A stretch of DNA of 27,570 nucleotides from Diphasiastrum complanatum (lineage: Eukaryota; Streptophyta; Lycopodiopsida; Lycopodiales; Lycopodiaceae). Positions 19,943 to 27,570 of the stretch are shown one piece after another. A program made the translations under genes and the position numbers. Location: NCBI GenBank assembly GCA_029204225.1, contig CM055103.1, positions 51,614,407-51,641,976 on the forward strand, given 5' to 3'. Every line of letters begins with the position of its first letter. Positions within the stretch are counted from its first letter, which is position 1. The notes under the pieces are model-generated. The model was given only the letters and a program-made list of their open reading frames with translations. It ran no database searches and was not told where the DNA came from.

Positions 19943-19957
19943 TGGTATCAGAGCTGG
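19943..19957 (+). other. tRNA-iMet primer-binding site of element C
   Basis: TGGTATCAGAGCTGG directly after the 5' LTR; it primes minus-strand DNA from initiator-Met tRNA. Confidence 0.96.
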
Positions 19958-21113
19958 TTGGCTTCTATTTACAGTAAGTATTCCATTTTTGGTGATATTT
20001 GGATGTTTGATCAAGTTCTAGCATGATTTTGCATTGCTTTGTTGATCAAATCTTACTAACCTTTGTTTTGTGAGTTGAACTTGTGGATCAAAAGCATATT
20101 TCAGGTCTATTGAAGATCAGAGGCTGAAAAGAAACTATTTTGGATCAGATCATAACACCTAATCATTTGTGATTGTGAGGCTTGTGCATATTCAATACTA
20201 ACAATGTTCTTTTCAATCCTATTGTTGACAATCTCCATTCTTGGATGAACACTCTCCTTAAGTGGATGAAACTTCTCCTTAAGTGGATGACAAATGCTCT
20301 TTTGAGTGAGTTGTAATTCTCCTAAAGGCTGAGCAAAGCTCCCATTTGGATGAAAGATCCCCTTTTTGGGTGAACATATTGCAAGCTCCATTGTGAAGAG
20401 CATATTGTAAAGATTGTCATCAATTTTGGCATAAATTTTGGTGTACTTTGTTGAGCATGTAAGTAACTCTCCTTATGTAATTTGATTGGAGCATTTGCTG
20501 GAAGGTGTTAACCATTATGCAAGTGTGTTTTGAGGTTCTTAACAGGTTGAGGAACATTCTCATGTGAAGTGATCTTAGATCTACATCTAAACACCAAGAT
20601 TTGACAAGATAGTGAAGCTAGTCTTGTGATTCACTAAGTGTGCTCATTCATTCACCTCTAAATCTTGTATTTATCACTTGCTGGAGTTTATAAACTTTTA
20701 GAAGTGTGGTTTACATGTGGTTTTACAGGTTGAATCAATATCTTAGTGTGTTGATCATATGTTGATCAAGTTTGTTCATTACTAGGTAATCTTGGCATCC
20801 TAGTTTTGGGTATTTTCTAAGAATGCAAGTAACTCTTCACACCATAACTTGATTTGGTCACTTGCTGAAAAGTTTGAGAGCTTAAGCAAGAGTGTGTTCA
20901 GGTTGGTTTGATTTTGTAATCCATTCTTAGTGTGTGCAAAGTGTTGCATGTGTTTCAATCTTCCTTTCTATGCTTGGAAACCATCTAGGTTCAAGATAGA
21001 AGTGTTTTAGGGTCCTAAATCTTCATAGATCTCTTTATCTATCATTTGTTGAGAGAAAAGTGAGTGCTAAGTGCTTTAGGACAGAACCTAAAAGTTGAAG
21101 AAACATTAGAATC
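19958..21113 (+). repeat. Long 5' leader of element C with internal repeats
   Basis: 1.16 kb leader, about twice that of A or G. It contains two near-identical 21-bp units (20242-20262 and 20263-20283, TGGATGAA...CTCCTTAAG), a third degenerate one, and looser GGATGA copies to about 20375. It also has a diverged module of about 100 bp (CTTGCTG..., then CAGGTTG..., TTAGTGTG) around 20461-20560, 20640-20755 and 20827-20940. No conserved sense ORF is seen. Confidence 0.6.
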
Positions 21114-22037
21114 ATGGCTTCCAATGGTGGGATCATGCTAGAGTCTAGTGAAAGGTTGAGTTCATCAAACTACTCTACTTGGAAAGTGAGGATGGAGTCC
21201 TTACTTGAGTTGAATGAACTCATGGACATAGTTGCAGAAATTGAAGAGAGACCTCTCACACTTCAAGAGCAACAAAGGTTTGATAAGAAGGCCAAAAGGG
21301 CTCTTCATATCATTAAAATGAATGTTACAAATGAACTTCTCAAGGAAGTTGGAAAGTGTCAAAGTGCAAGTGAGGCATGGAATGCCTTAAAGAAGCTCTT
21401 TGAATCAAAGTCCACATCTAGGGTATTGACCCTAAGGAGACAAATATTTTCTAGTAGGCAAAGAGAGGGTGAAAGTGCTCATGCATTTATCTTGAGAGTT
21501 AAGTCCCTAAGTGATGATTTAGCATGCATTGATGAGAACATAAAAGATGGTGAAATAGTCCAAGTTATGTTGAATGGTTTGCTAAATGAACATGCTAACC
21601 TTGTGCAAAGTTTTGCCATTCAAAGAGTCTTGCCAAGTGTGGTTGACTTGCAAGAAATCTTATTGGCTGAAGAACATAGGTTGCAATCAAAGCTTGATGG
21701 TGCATCCTTGCAAGGTGGAGGTGAAGAGGCTTTCTTCACAAAAGGCAAATTCAAGGGCAAAGGTAAAGGCAAAGGGAAATGGTCCAAAGGTGGTAACTTT
21801 GATCATGATGATCACTCTTCCTCTTCCTCTTCTACTAAGAACAATAAGTCAAAGTTCAAGTGCTTTTATTGTGGGATAAAAGGACATTTTGCAAATGAAT
21901 GCCATAAGAAACAAAATGCTAGATCTAGGTTGAGATCTAATGTACTTCTTGGAGATGATAATTGTTGTGCTACTTGGCAAGCTTTGGTGAATCTATGGTC
22001 AATTTTTTGGATCCATTGGATCTTGAAGATGCACTAG
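21114..22037 (+). CDS. gag: Copia Gag (element C)
   Basis: 307 codons. ATG 21114 opens the same Gag as in A: MLESSERL, NYSTWKVRMESLLELNELMD, NELLKEVGKC, LRRQIFSSRQ, VMLNGLLNEHANLVQSFAIQ. A basic GKGKGKGK stretch, a serine run and a CCHC zinc knuckle CFYCGIKGHFANEC (about 250-263) follow. The core aligns with Gag of A without large gaps, so it probably still makes particles. The last ten or so codons (after 22008) are likely not ancestral: the T6 run at 22003-22008 is where the next open frame takes over (-1), and the gag frame then ends at TAG 22035. Gag could thus originally have continued directly into the downstream frame. Confidence 0.93.
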   Translation: MASNGGIMLESSERLSSSNYSTWKVRMESLLELNELMDIVAEIEERPLTLQEQQRFDKKAKRALHIIKMNVTNELLKEVGKCQSASEAWNALKKLFESKSTSRVLTLRRQIFSSRQREGESAHAFILRVKSLSDDLACIDENIKDGEIVQVMLNGLLNEHANLVQSFAIQRVLPSVVDLQEILLAEEHRLQSKLDGASLQGGGEEAFFTKGKFKGKGKGKGKWSKGGNFDHDDHSSSSSSTKNNKSKFKCFYCGIKGHFANECHKKQNARSRLRSNVLLGDDNCCATWQALVNLWSIFWIHWILKMH

Positions 22038-23377
22038 TGTTACCTACTAGTCATATGGAGTCATGTGGAGCTAAATTAGCATCATGTTTGTACTCTTCTA
22101 CTCATGGACTTCCAAGGCTTGGTGGTTCTTCAATGGTGCTAGATGGCAAGTGCAAAAATGGAAAAGGTAAGGAAGGAGCTAACTTCATCAATGGAGTTGA
22201 TGAAGATTCTTCTTTGGAAGTGATTGTTGCTAATGACTTGTTTGTTCATATGGAAAAAGATGGAGATGCTAAGTGTCATTCTTTGCAAGAAGATGGTTGT
22301 TCTTCTAATTCTTTTCATATTGATGTATGTAATCATGTGGGAAAAGATGATGGTGCTTTGAGCATGCTTGAAGGAAATGGTTCTTTTACATCTTTTTGTG
22401 ATAAAGTCATTTGTGCAACAAGTGGTGTCACATTTCTTCATAAAAAGAGTAGATCAAAGGTTTCTATCATGAGACTTGGTGAGGGAGATCACAAGTCAAA
22501 AGGAAGAGAAGTATGTGAAGTGTTCAAAGTAGGATGTACTTTGAATGATGTTTTTATGAACGATAGTGAGGAAGAATCATTATCATATGACTCATTACCT
22601 AAATCATTGAGTAGAAGTTCATGTTTGAAAAGAGAGAGTACTTCAATCACTCTTATGTTGAAGGTACTAAGGATTCTTTTCTTGGCTTCTAATATTCAAG
22701 AGTCTTCTACTTCTTATGGTGCAACTATCAAGAGGGAGGTTTCTAACTTTTGTGGTGCTAGCATTAAGAGGGAGTCTTGTGAAGGAAAGGGCAATGGAAG
22801 AGTGGTTCTTGGGAAGATCCAAAGCATGGATCTAACATCTCTTCATCAACTCAAAGCATTCTATGATTGTGGTGGATTGTTCATTCATGGTCAAGATGGC
22901 AAAAGGTTGGTTGAAGAAGACTACATGGAGCAACTCAAGTGGCAACTTCTTCAAGGCAAGGGAGATATCATTGGTGAGCTTATTGAGGTTTGTTATGAAC
23001 TCAAGAGGGCTGTTTTGATTAGGTTTGATACTCATCTTCACCTACTCTACTTCATGTTAAATGGAAATGTTGGAATCTATCTTTTGGTTTATGATGGTGG
23101 CATTGTTTTCACTAACTATAGTGAAGGGTCAAATTTGAGCATTGATGAGATCTTGTGGGATCTTAATCATGTGTTTGAGAGGGAGTATCTTCAGAGTTTC
23201 AGATCTGAAGATGTTCACATATGCAAGATCTTTGATGTCTTATTGGAAGATCAAGAGTTTGATCTTGGATTGCTTCATCAACACCAAGAGACAAGTGGCA
23301 ATTCGAAGCTAGTGAAAAGCATCAAAGAAGAGACAAATGGTCAAGGCATTTTGGATCTGTTTTTTACAGGTTCTTGA
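21995..23377 (+). CDS. Long open frame replacing pol, with dead RT traces (element C)
   Basis: About 460 codons from ATG 21995 (the frame is open from 21962), overlapping the end of gag in the -1 frame. The first 300 residues are K/S/G/D/E-rich and unrecognised. Around 22905-23110 the order and spacing of Copia RT appear. VEEDYMEQ stands for LEEEVYMEQ of A. A tyrosine 24 residues later, in CYELKRA, matches LYGLKQA. LYF lies 14 residues before Y-D-G-G, where A has YVDD. DNA matches support this: GAAGxCTACATGGAGCAAC is shared with A. The catalytic aspartates are gone, so no polymerase activity is expected. DLGLL near 23268 may be a further RT echo. It ends at TGA 23375-23377. Being open this long without catalysis is odd; its role is unknown. 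Confidence 0.6.
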   Translation: MVNFLDPLDLEDALVLPTSHMESCGAKLASCLYSSTHGLPRLGGSSMVLDGKCKNGKGKEGANFINGVDEDSSLEVIVANDLFVHMEKDGDAKCHSLQEDGCSSNSFHIDVCNHVGKDDGALSMLEGNGSFTSFCDKVICATSGVTFLHKKSRSKVSIMRLGEGDHKSKGREVCEVFKVGCTLNDVFMNDSEEESLSYDSLPKSLSRSSCLKRESTSITLMLKVLRILFLASNIQESSTSYGATIKREVSNFCGASIKRESCEGKGNGRVVLGKIQSMDLTSLHQLKAFYDCGGLFIHGQDGKRLVEEDYMEQLKWQLLQGKGDIIGELIEVCYELKRAVLIRFDTHLHLLYFMLNGNVGIYLLVYDGGIVFTNYSEGSNLSIDEILWDLNHVFEREYLQSFRSEDVHICKIFDVLLEDQEFDLGLLHQHQETSGNSKLVKSIKEETNGQGILDLFFTGS

Positions 23378-24206
23378 AGGTTCAAGTAAGGTCTTTGGAG
23401 CTGCAAGGAAGTGTCTTCTTACTCTACCTCACTTGCCTAATCTCATGTATGAACATTGTTATGTCAATGTGTTGAAATTGTCAAATTTCAATAAAACTAG
23501 TTCCATAGTTTTGCATCCTTTGGATCTTGGAGATGGAATAGTTATCATTGCTGGTTTGTATGATCAAGTACATGAATTCATTCAGATCTTGAAAGGTATT
23601 GAAGTGGTCAATATGTTTTCTTTTGAACAAAGTTCAAGATCTAGTATTCTAGTGTTGGCAAATTGGCAACTTGTTGACATTGTAGGATCAAGCGTTGTGT
23701 GCAAATCTTGTGGAGGTACTTCAAGTATTTCAAGTTCAGGTTTTGGTCATTCAAATGGAGTAGGGAACACATCTTTTTGGCATTCATTCACTCAAAGGCT
23801 TTCATGGATTGAAGATCTACAAAGGCAAGGTGGTGATGGAAGTTCATTCATGGAGATACATGTTGCATTCACTATATGTATAGTGAAATGTGGAGGAGGC
23901 ATGCAAATACTTGTTGATCACTTTCATTTACAACTTGTTTGCTGCTATTTTACAGAGAAACCAGAGATGGATACATGGAGGAATTCATTAATTGAGATTC
24001 TATGTTCTTTTACATGTACCATTTTTATGATTCTATGTAAAATTGATGTAAGAAATAGTGAAGCATCCTATATGGACACTATTATCTATATCAATTATGT
24101 TGTGTCCTATTTTGTACATATTAGGATCCTTGAGAAGAGATCTATTCTGATGATGGAGATCATTCTTAAGTTGGAACAAAGTAGTGTTGTAAAACTAGCA
24201 AGTTAA
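23337..24206 (+). CDS. Second long open frame of unknown function (element C)
   Basis: 289 codons from ATG 23337 to TAA, overlapping the previous frame by 41 bp. The natural junction is probably the T6 run at 23360-23365: dropping one base there makes the two frames continuous, so the ATG may be incidental. ILKGIEVV near 23595 recalls the LGIEV motif after YVDD in Copia RT, but it is much further from the active-site position than in A. Serine/glycine-rich and hydrophobic stretches follow. The last part (ILEKRSILMMEIILKLEQSS) clearly matches the tail of element G, showing it is a family feature. No RNase H box is found. Confidence 0.5.
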   Translation: MVKAFWICFLQVLEGSSKVFGAARKCLLTLPHLPNLMYEHCYVNVLKLSNFNKTSSIVLHPLDLGDGIVIIAGLYDQVHEFIQILKGIEVVNMFSFEQSSRSSILVLANWQLVDIVGSSVVCKSCGGTSSISSSGFGHSNGVGNTSFWHSFTQRLSWIEDLQRQGGDGSSFMEIHVAFTICIVKCGGGMQILVDHFHLQLVCCYFTEKPEMDTWRNSLIEILCSFTCTIFMILCKIDVRNSEASYMDTIIYINYVVSYFVHIRILEKRSILMMEIILKLEQSSVVKLAS

Positions 24207-24207
24207 G

Positions 24208-24219
24208 TTGAAGAGGGAG
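24208..24219 (+). other. Polypurine tract of element C
   Basis: TTGAAGAGGGAG directly before the 3' LTR, identical in core to A and G. Confidence 0.93.
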
Positions 24220-24864
24220 TGTGAAAATTGTCAACATTTCCTTGTCTAGTTTTAGGCCAAAATTGCTAAAAATGGCACATAGTTTAGGATCTGACTTTTC
24301 ACACGTGTGAAACAGGTCTAGATATTTTTAGTAAGTGTATTTTTTCAGTATGAAGAAGTGTCAAACTTCAAGACCTTCGAAATGAGTCCATTTTCATGTA
24401 TTTTGGACATATATGCCAATTTTACCTATATAGGGCATATTTTAGGTAAGGAGGGTCTAGAGAGGAGAGAGAGTCATCTCTCTCAGCTATATATAGCAGG
24501 TAGGCCGTGGAGAAACAGGTTGGAGCAGATCCATTGTATTCATTTGCTTAATGAGAGATTTTTCTATTGGGTTCTCCTTCCATTGTTGGCATTGTGTAGT
24601 GATTGAGTTCAAGCTTTGTGTGTATGATCTTAGGTGCTTTCCAAAAGTGGTAGGCTGATGTATTATGGACTGTATAATGCTATTTTGGGCCGCACTTGAT
24701 GTTTATGGAAGTTTCCATTTGTGATAAATGCTTTTTGATCAAGTTCTTTGCATTCTAGGTAGCATAGAATGTGTTGCCAATTCCTAGCTTATGTAGTTTG
24801 GAGTGCAAGCATTCAAGCCAATGATCTTGGAGTTTAGATCCACTTAGGATCTGTATTTTTCACA
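24220..24864 (+). repeat. 3' LTR of element C
   Basis: 645-bp copy of 19298-19942. It keeps the full palindrome TTCACACGTGTGAA (24298-24311). Followed by target duplication GTATG (24865-24869). Confidence 0.96.
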
Positions 24865-25375
24865 GTATGTCCTATTTCATAATGTCACCACATATTCCTC
24901 CCTGCGGCGTGTAGGTTTTTCCATGCAAGTTGGAAAGATTAGAACTTCGCCTTAACAGGAGAAAAGTAAGGGCTACACACCTTCCTAGGATTGGGGATTT
25001 TAATTATCTACATTTCACCTTTGCATAATAATTAATTGCTAGTGTATGCGATAAAATATGATATTGCTTTGAACAAATGAAAATTATGAATTACATTTAA
25101 TTTCTTACTATGTTGGATAACGTATTCTAATAATAAAACAAATTGAAACAACGCAAACTCACCAGTAAACTCACTCGAAGCTTCACTCGAAGCTTAAGTG
25201 CAAACGTGCAATTGCTCGCTCTTTAAATGCTTGCTCTCTTTTTTTTGAATATTTTTCTCACATGCACAAGCAATTAAAAAAATAACATTATATACACAAC
25301 TGAACCAGTATTATAAGCAAATTCAAACATACAATTACCATCAGACACTATCTAGTCATCTACTACTATAAATCT
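24865..25375. other. Non-coding DNA right of element C
   Basis: Should be the continuation of the CACTA copy 2 flank, but no coding sequence or terminal CACTA repeat is recognised. A perfect 12-bp tandem duplication (TCACTCGAAGCT) lies at 25171-25194. Confidence 0.45.
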
Positions 25376-25509
25376 TAATCAAAACAGACACACATACACA
25401 CTCTCTCTCCCTCTCTCTCTCTAAAAATCAAATATAAATTAAATCAAACACTATTTATTTATCTATCACTCTTAAATACCCTAAACTAATGCATAATACA
25501 AAACACACA

Positions 25510-25544
<35 letters not shown>

Positions 25545-25605
25545 TCTCTCTCTTATCTTAAATTCAAAATGCAAAACACAACACATACACACTTCCTCTC
25601 TCCGA

Positions 25606-25643
<38 letters not shown>

Positions 25644-25830
25644 CCTTAAATCTTAAATCAATGTAAAATGTTAAACATGTTCACAAACACTCTCTCTCTC
25701 TCTCTTTCATCTATTATTCTTAATCCAAAATAAATATAAATCTAACAATCTATTATTACCATAGACTATATATTTATCTATAATTTTAAATTTTAAATCA
25801 ATGCAAAATGTTAAACACACACACACATCT
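25376..25830. repeat. Compound CA/CT microsatellite cluster with repeated AT-rich spacer
   Basis: Five blocks of (AC)n followed by (TC)n, at about 25386, 25502, 25575, 25675 and 25815. Most are preceded by a related AT-rich segment (AATGxAAAAxxTTAAACAC-like), spaced 70-140 bp apart. It looks like a degenerate tandem array whose units each carry a microsatellite core. Confidence 0.75.
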
Positions 25831-26416
25831 TTCTTTTTTCTCTTTTTATTTATTTTTTTTTCTCTCTCACATTATAAATTTAACAATCCTGATGCTATTA
25901 TGCTTGTTGTTTGTTTTCTCCTCTAAGTTCTCACATGATGCAGAATACATAGATGGTATTCAATATATACATAGTTTTACAAGTGTGCAGATGAAAAAAA
26001 TACAAAGTGAGTGTGTTGTCTGTGGGAGATCGTGGGTGGCTGCCATCGTTGTCAAATCTGTTTGCATAGTTGCATGGGATGAGCGTGAGAAGGCCGCGAT
26101 GTCAACCTTCACTGAAACAACGTTGGTGAAGATGCAAAAAATGTGACACTCTGACAGATGCCTTATTTACAAGTGTCTTCGTTTTTTATAAGGGCAACTA
26201 TTGTTTGTAGGGCAGTCATTTTTTTGCGTGTCGCATTTTTTGCCTTTTTTGCCTGTGAAAATTTACTTGTATTTATGCAGATAGTCGCATTTTATTCGTC
26301 TGTCTTATTTCACATGTAAATATGTAGACTGTGCGACAACATGAGTAAAAATGCAGCAGCATGAATGGAGGTAGATTAACATAGGATTTAGGAAAGGAAA
26401 GGAGATAAATCCAACA
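25831..26416 (-). repeat. Probable 3' LTR sequence of relic E (left end unknown)
   Basis: Ends at CCAACA (26416), which on the minus strand gives TGTTGGATTTATC after a G-rich tract and parallels TGTTGGATTATTC of relic D. The left boundary was not found, so the extent is uncertain. Short CA-run ORFs here appear to be chance. Confidence 0.45.
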
Positions 26417-26427
26417 CCCCCCCCTTA
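26417..26427 (-). other. Polypurine tract of relic E
   Basis: Minus-strand TTAAGGGGGGGG adjacent to TGTTGGAT. Same position as the tract of relic D. Confidence 0.8.
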
Positions 26428-27570
26428 ATCTGGATCCGTGAATGTCTTGATCTTCAAACTAAGCAATGCACAAAACTTGTTGTGTGCATTAACACTTAAT
26501 GCCTTCGTGAATATATCTGCAACCATGTCATGCGTTCTATAGTACATTAAGCTCACCTCTTTGTTGAGAACCTTTCCCCTGATGTAGTGATATCTGATTT
26601 CAATGTGCTTACTCCTAGAGTGAAATCTAGGGTCGGCCAATAAGGCAATAGCACTCTGATTATCACAAAATAAAATTGTGGCATTGTACTGATACAAATT
26701 AATGTATGACAATAAATTTCTCAACCAAAATGCTTCTTTAATAGATTGAGAAGCAGCAATGTATTCCGCTTCTATAGAAGAAAGAGCGATAGAGGTCTGC
26801 TTACGACTGTTCCATGAGATAGCACCGCCGTTAAAGAAGAATGTAAATCTAGATGTGGACTTATGATTGTCTACATCTCCTCCCTAGCTTGCATCTGTAT
26901 ATCTACTAAGTTGATGAAGATTGTCATTGCTGACTTCTCCATAGCAGATGCACTAGTCCATGGTAGCTCGAATATATCTCATGACTCTTATGAGAGCCTT
27001 CCAATGGGTAATGCCAAGATTAGTCATATATTGGCTAAGTGAGCTTACTGCAAAAGAGATGTCTGGTCTTGTACAGACCACTGCAAAAGAGATGTTTGGT
27101 CTTGTATAGACCATTGCATACATGAGAGATCCAAGTATTGATCGATAAGGATACTCTCTCATCTACTCCTCTTCCTGCTTGGTCTAGGGACATTGGTCCT
27201 TTGACAAATGCAGGCCTGGATCCATTGGTGATTGAGCTAATTTACAATTCATTAGATTGTATATATCAAGAATGTTGTGAAGATACCTTTGTTGAGTGAT
27301 ATAAATGAGTCGTCTCGTTCTGTCTCTGTGGATCTGAATGTCGAGACAAAAGTGAGCTTCGCCCGAATCAGTCATGTCGAACTTTGAAAATAGCATCTGC
27401 TTAGAATCCTTAACTAGATTGGTATTGTTGCTGAAAAGCAACGTATCATCCACATATAAGGTGATGATAATGAAGGATTGCACCAACTTGGAATAGACAT
27501 GCAATCAACAGTGCTTGGTTGGAAACTTGTTCGATGAGGAATGTGTTGATCCTCTGAAATCAAGCTTTGG
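26425..27570 (-). pseudogene. Copia RT-RNase H relic E (runs off window)
   Basis: C-terminal half of a Copia Pol on the minus strand. It reads RT ITLYVDDTLLFSNN (YVDD intact), then YITQQRYLHNILD, TRPxISFAV, SLSQYMTNLG, RVMRYIRATMD, GGDVDNHKSTSRFTFF, ISWNSRKQTSIALSS, FCDNQSAIALLADPRFHSRS and VADIFTKAL. From 27504 to 26425 it stays in one frame, interrupted only by four TAG codons (27184, 27163, 26953 and 26884 are their lowest bases). A 33-bp tandem duplication (27047-27112) adds 11 residues. Before 27504 the frame is shifted. It aligns closely with relic D, so the two are members of one family. Confidence 0.9.
27047..27112 (-). repeat. 33-bp tandem duplication within RT of relic E
   Basis: Units 27047-27079 and 27080-27112 differ at two positions. 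They encode VCTRPDISFAV and VYTRPNISFAV in tandem. Other Copia RTs, including A, have the TRPDxSY/F motif once. Confidence 0.9.

Larger units (their letters stand above)
19298..24864 (+). mobile_element. Young Copia element C without functional pol (5,567 bp)
   Basis: Plus-strand Ty1/Copia element with two 645-bp LTRs, a tRNA-iMet primer site (19943), a long leader, complete gag, two further long open frames, a polypurine tract and target duplications GTATG. By eye the LTRs differ only by two 2-bp indels, so it inserted recently. No protease DSG, integrase DDE, RT YVDD or RNase H box is readable. It therefore needs proteins from a partner, for which A is a good model because the LTR ends match (TGTGAAAAxTTGTCAAC and GGATCTG...TTTTTCACA). 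It is inserted just downstream of the TNP2 gene of CACTA copy 2. Confidence 0.96.

Noticed and set aside
19943-19957. tRNA gene suggested by the iMet-like sequence
   Set aside because: Only the 3' complement is present next to the LTR; it is the primer-binding site, as at 8049 and 12527.
20107-20403. 98-residue minus-strand open frame with HPLKE repeats
   Set aside because: It is the antisense translation of the 21-bp leader repeats of element C; no homologue or promoter context.
22001-22010. Classical -1 slippery heptamer at the gag end of element C
   Set aside because: AATTTTTTGG does not fit X XXY YYZ in the gag frame; only homopolymer slippage remains possible.
23980-24130. Envelope-like transmembrane segments at the end of element C
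   Set aside because: Two hydrophobic stretches are present, but there is no signal peptide, cysteine pattern or position downstream of a functional pol to support an envelope-like protein.
25378-25830. CRISPR-like regular repeats
   Set aside because: Units are microsatellites with related spacers in a plant nuclear context; no conserved palindromic repeat or unique spacers.
25808-26146. 112-residue plus-strand open frame with a hydrophobic start
   Set aside because: Begins in a CA/T-rich microsatellite; the signal-peptide look comes from T-runs, and it lies in probable LTR sequence.

Overview
The window is transposable-element-rich DNA from a plant nuclear genome, probably a large, repeat-dense land-plant genome. 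The evidence is plant-type Ty1/Copia elements primed by initiator-Met tRNA, a plant CACTA (En/Spm) transposase with its usual companion domains, GT-AG introns, low GC and CT/CA microsatellites. I see no complete ordinary host gene. The lineage cannot be fixed more precisely from sequence alone.

Layout. 1-568 (-): broken, window-truncated gene of unknown function with a charged coiled coil. 990-2640 (+): Copia relic B (integrase, then RNase H; the reverse transcriptase is deleted). 2672-10349 (+): second Copia relic D (RT tail, RNase H, 3' LTR), split by a young and nearly intact Copia element A (2855-8714, -), whose 5-bp target duplication ATGTA is intact. 10355-13440 (+): end of a degenerate CACTA transposase gene (copy 1), split by a 2.5-kb non-autonomous Copia element G (10673-13178, -; target duplication AAACA). 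13726-14710 (-): three-exon, frame-broken gene with faint resemblance to a plant transposon accessory protein. 15180-19231 (+): a longer degenerate CACTA TNP2 gene (copy 2). 19298-24864 (+): Copia element C (target duplication GTATG), with near-identical LTRs and gag but no functional pol. 24865-26416: non-coding DNA with a CA/CT microsatellite cluster and then probable LTR sequence. 26417-27570 (-): Copia relic E, a relative of D.

A, C and G belong to one superfamily branch. They share LTR ends, the tRNA-iMet primer site, the polypurine tract and homologous Gag. A encodes a full protease-integrase-RT-RNase H. C and G do not, so an A-like element is the natural helper. The most interesting object is C. 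Downstream of gag it keeps about 2.2 kb of long open frames in which only traces of reverse transcriptase can be seen; the catalytic YVDD has become YDGG through two compensating one-base indels. Both frame changes in C fall exactly at T6 runs. The nesting gives a partial chronology: the CACTA and B/D relics are oldest, G is intermediate, and A and C are very recent by LTR comparison.
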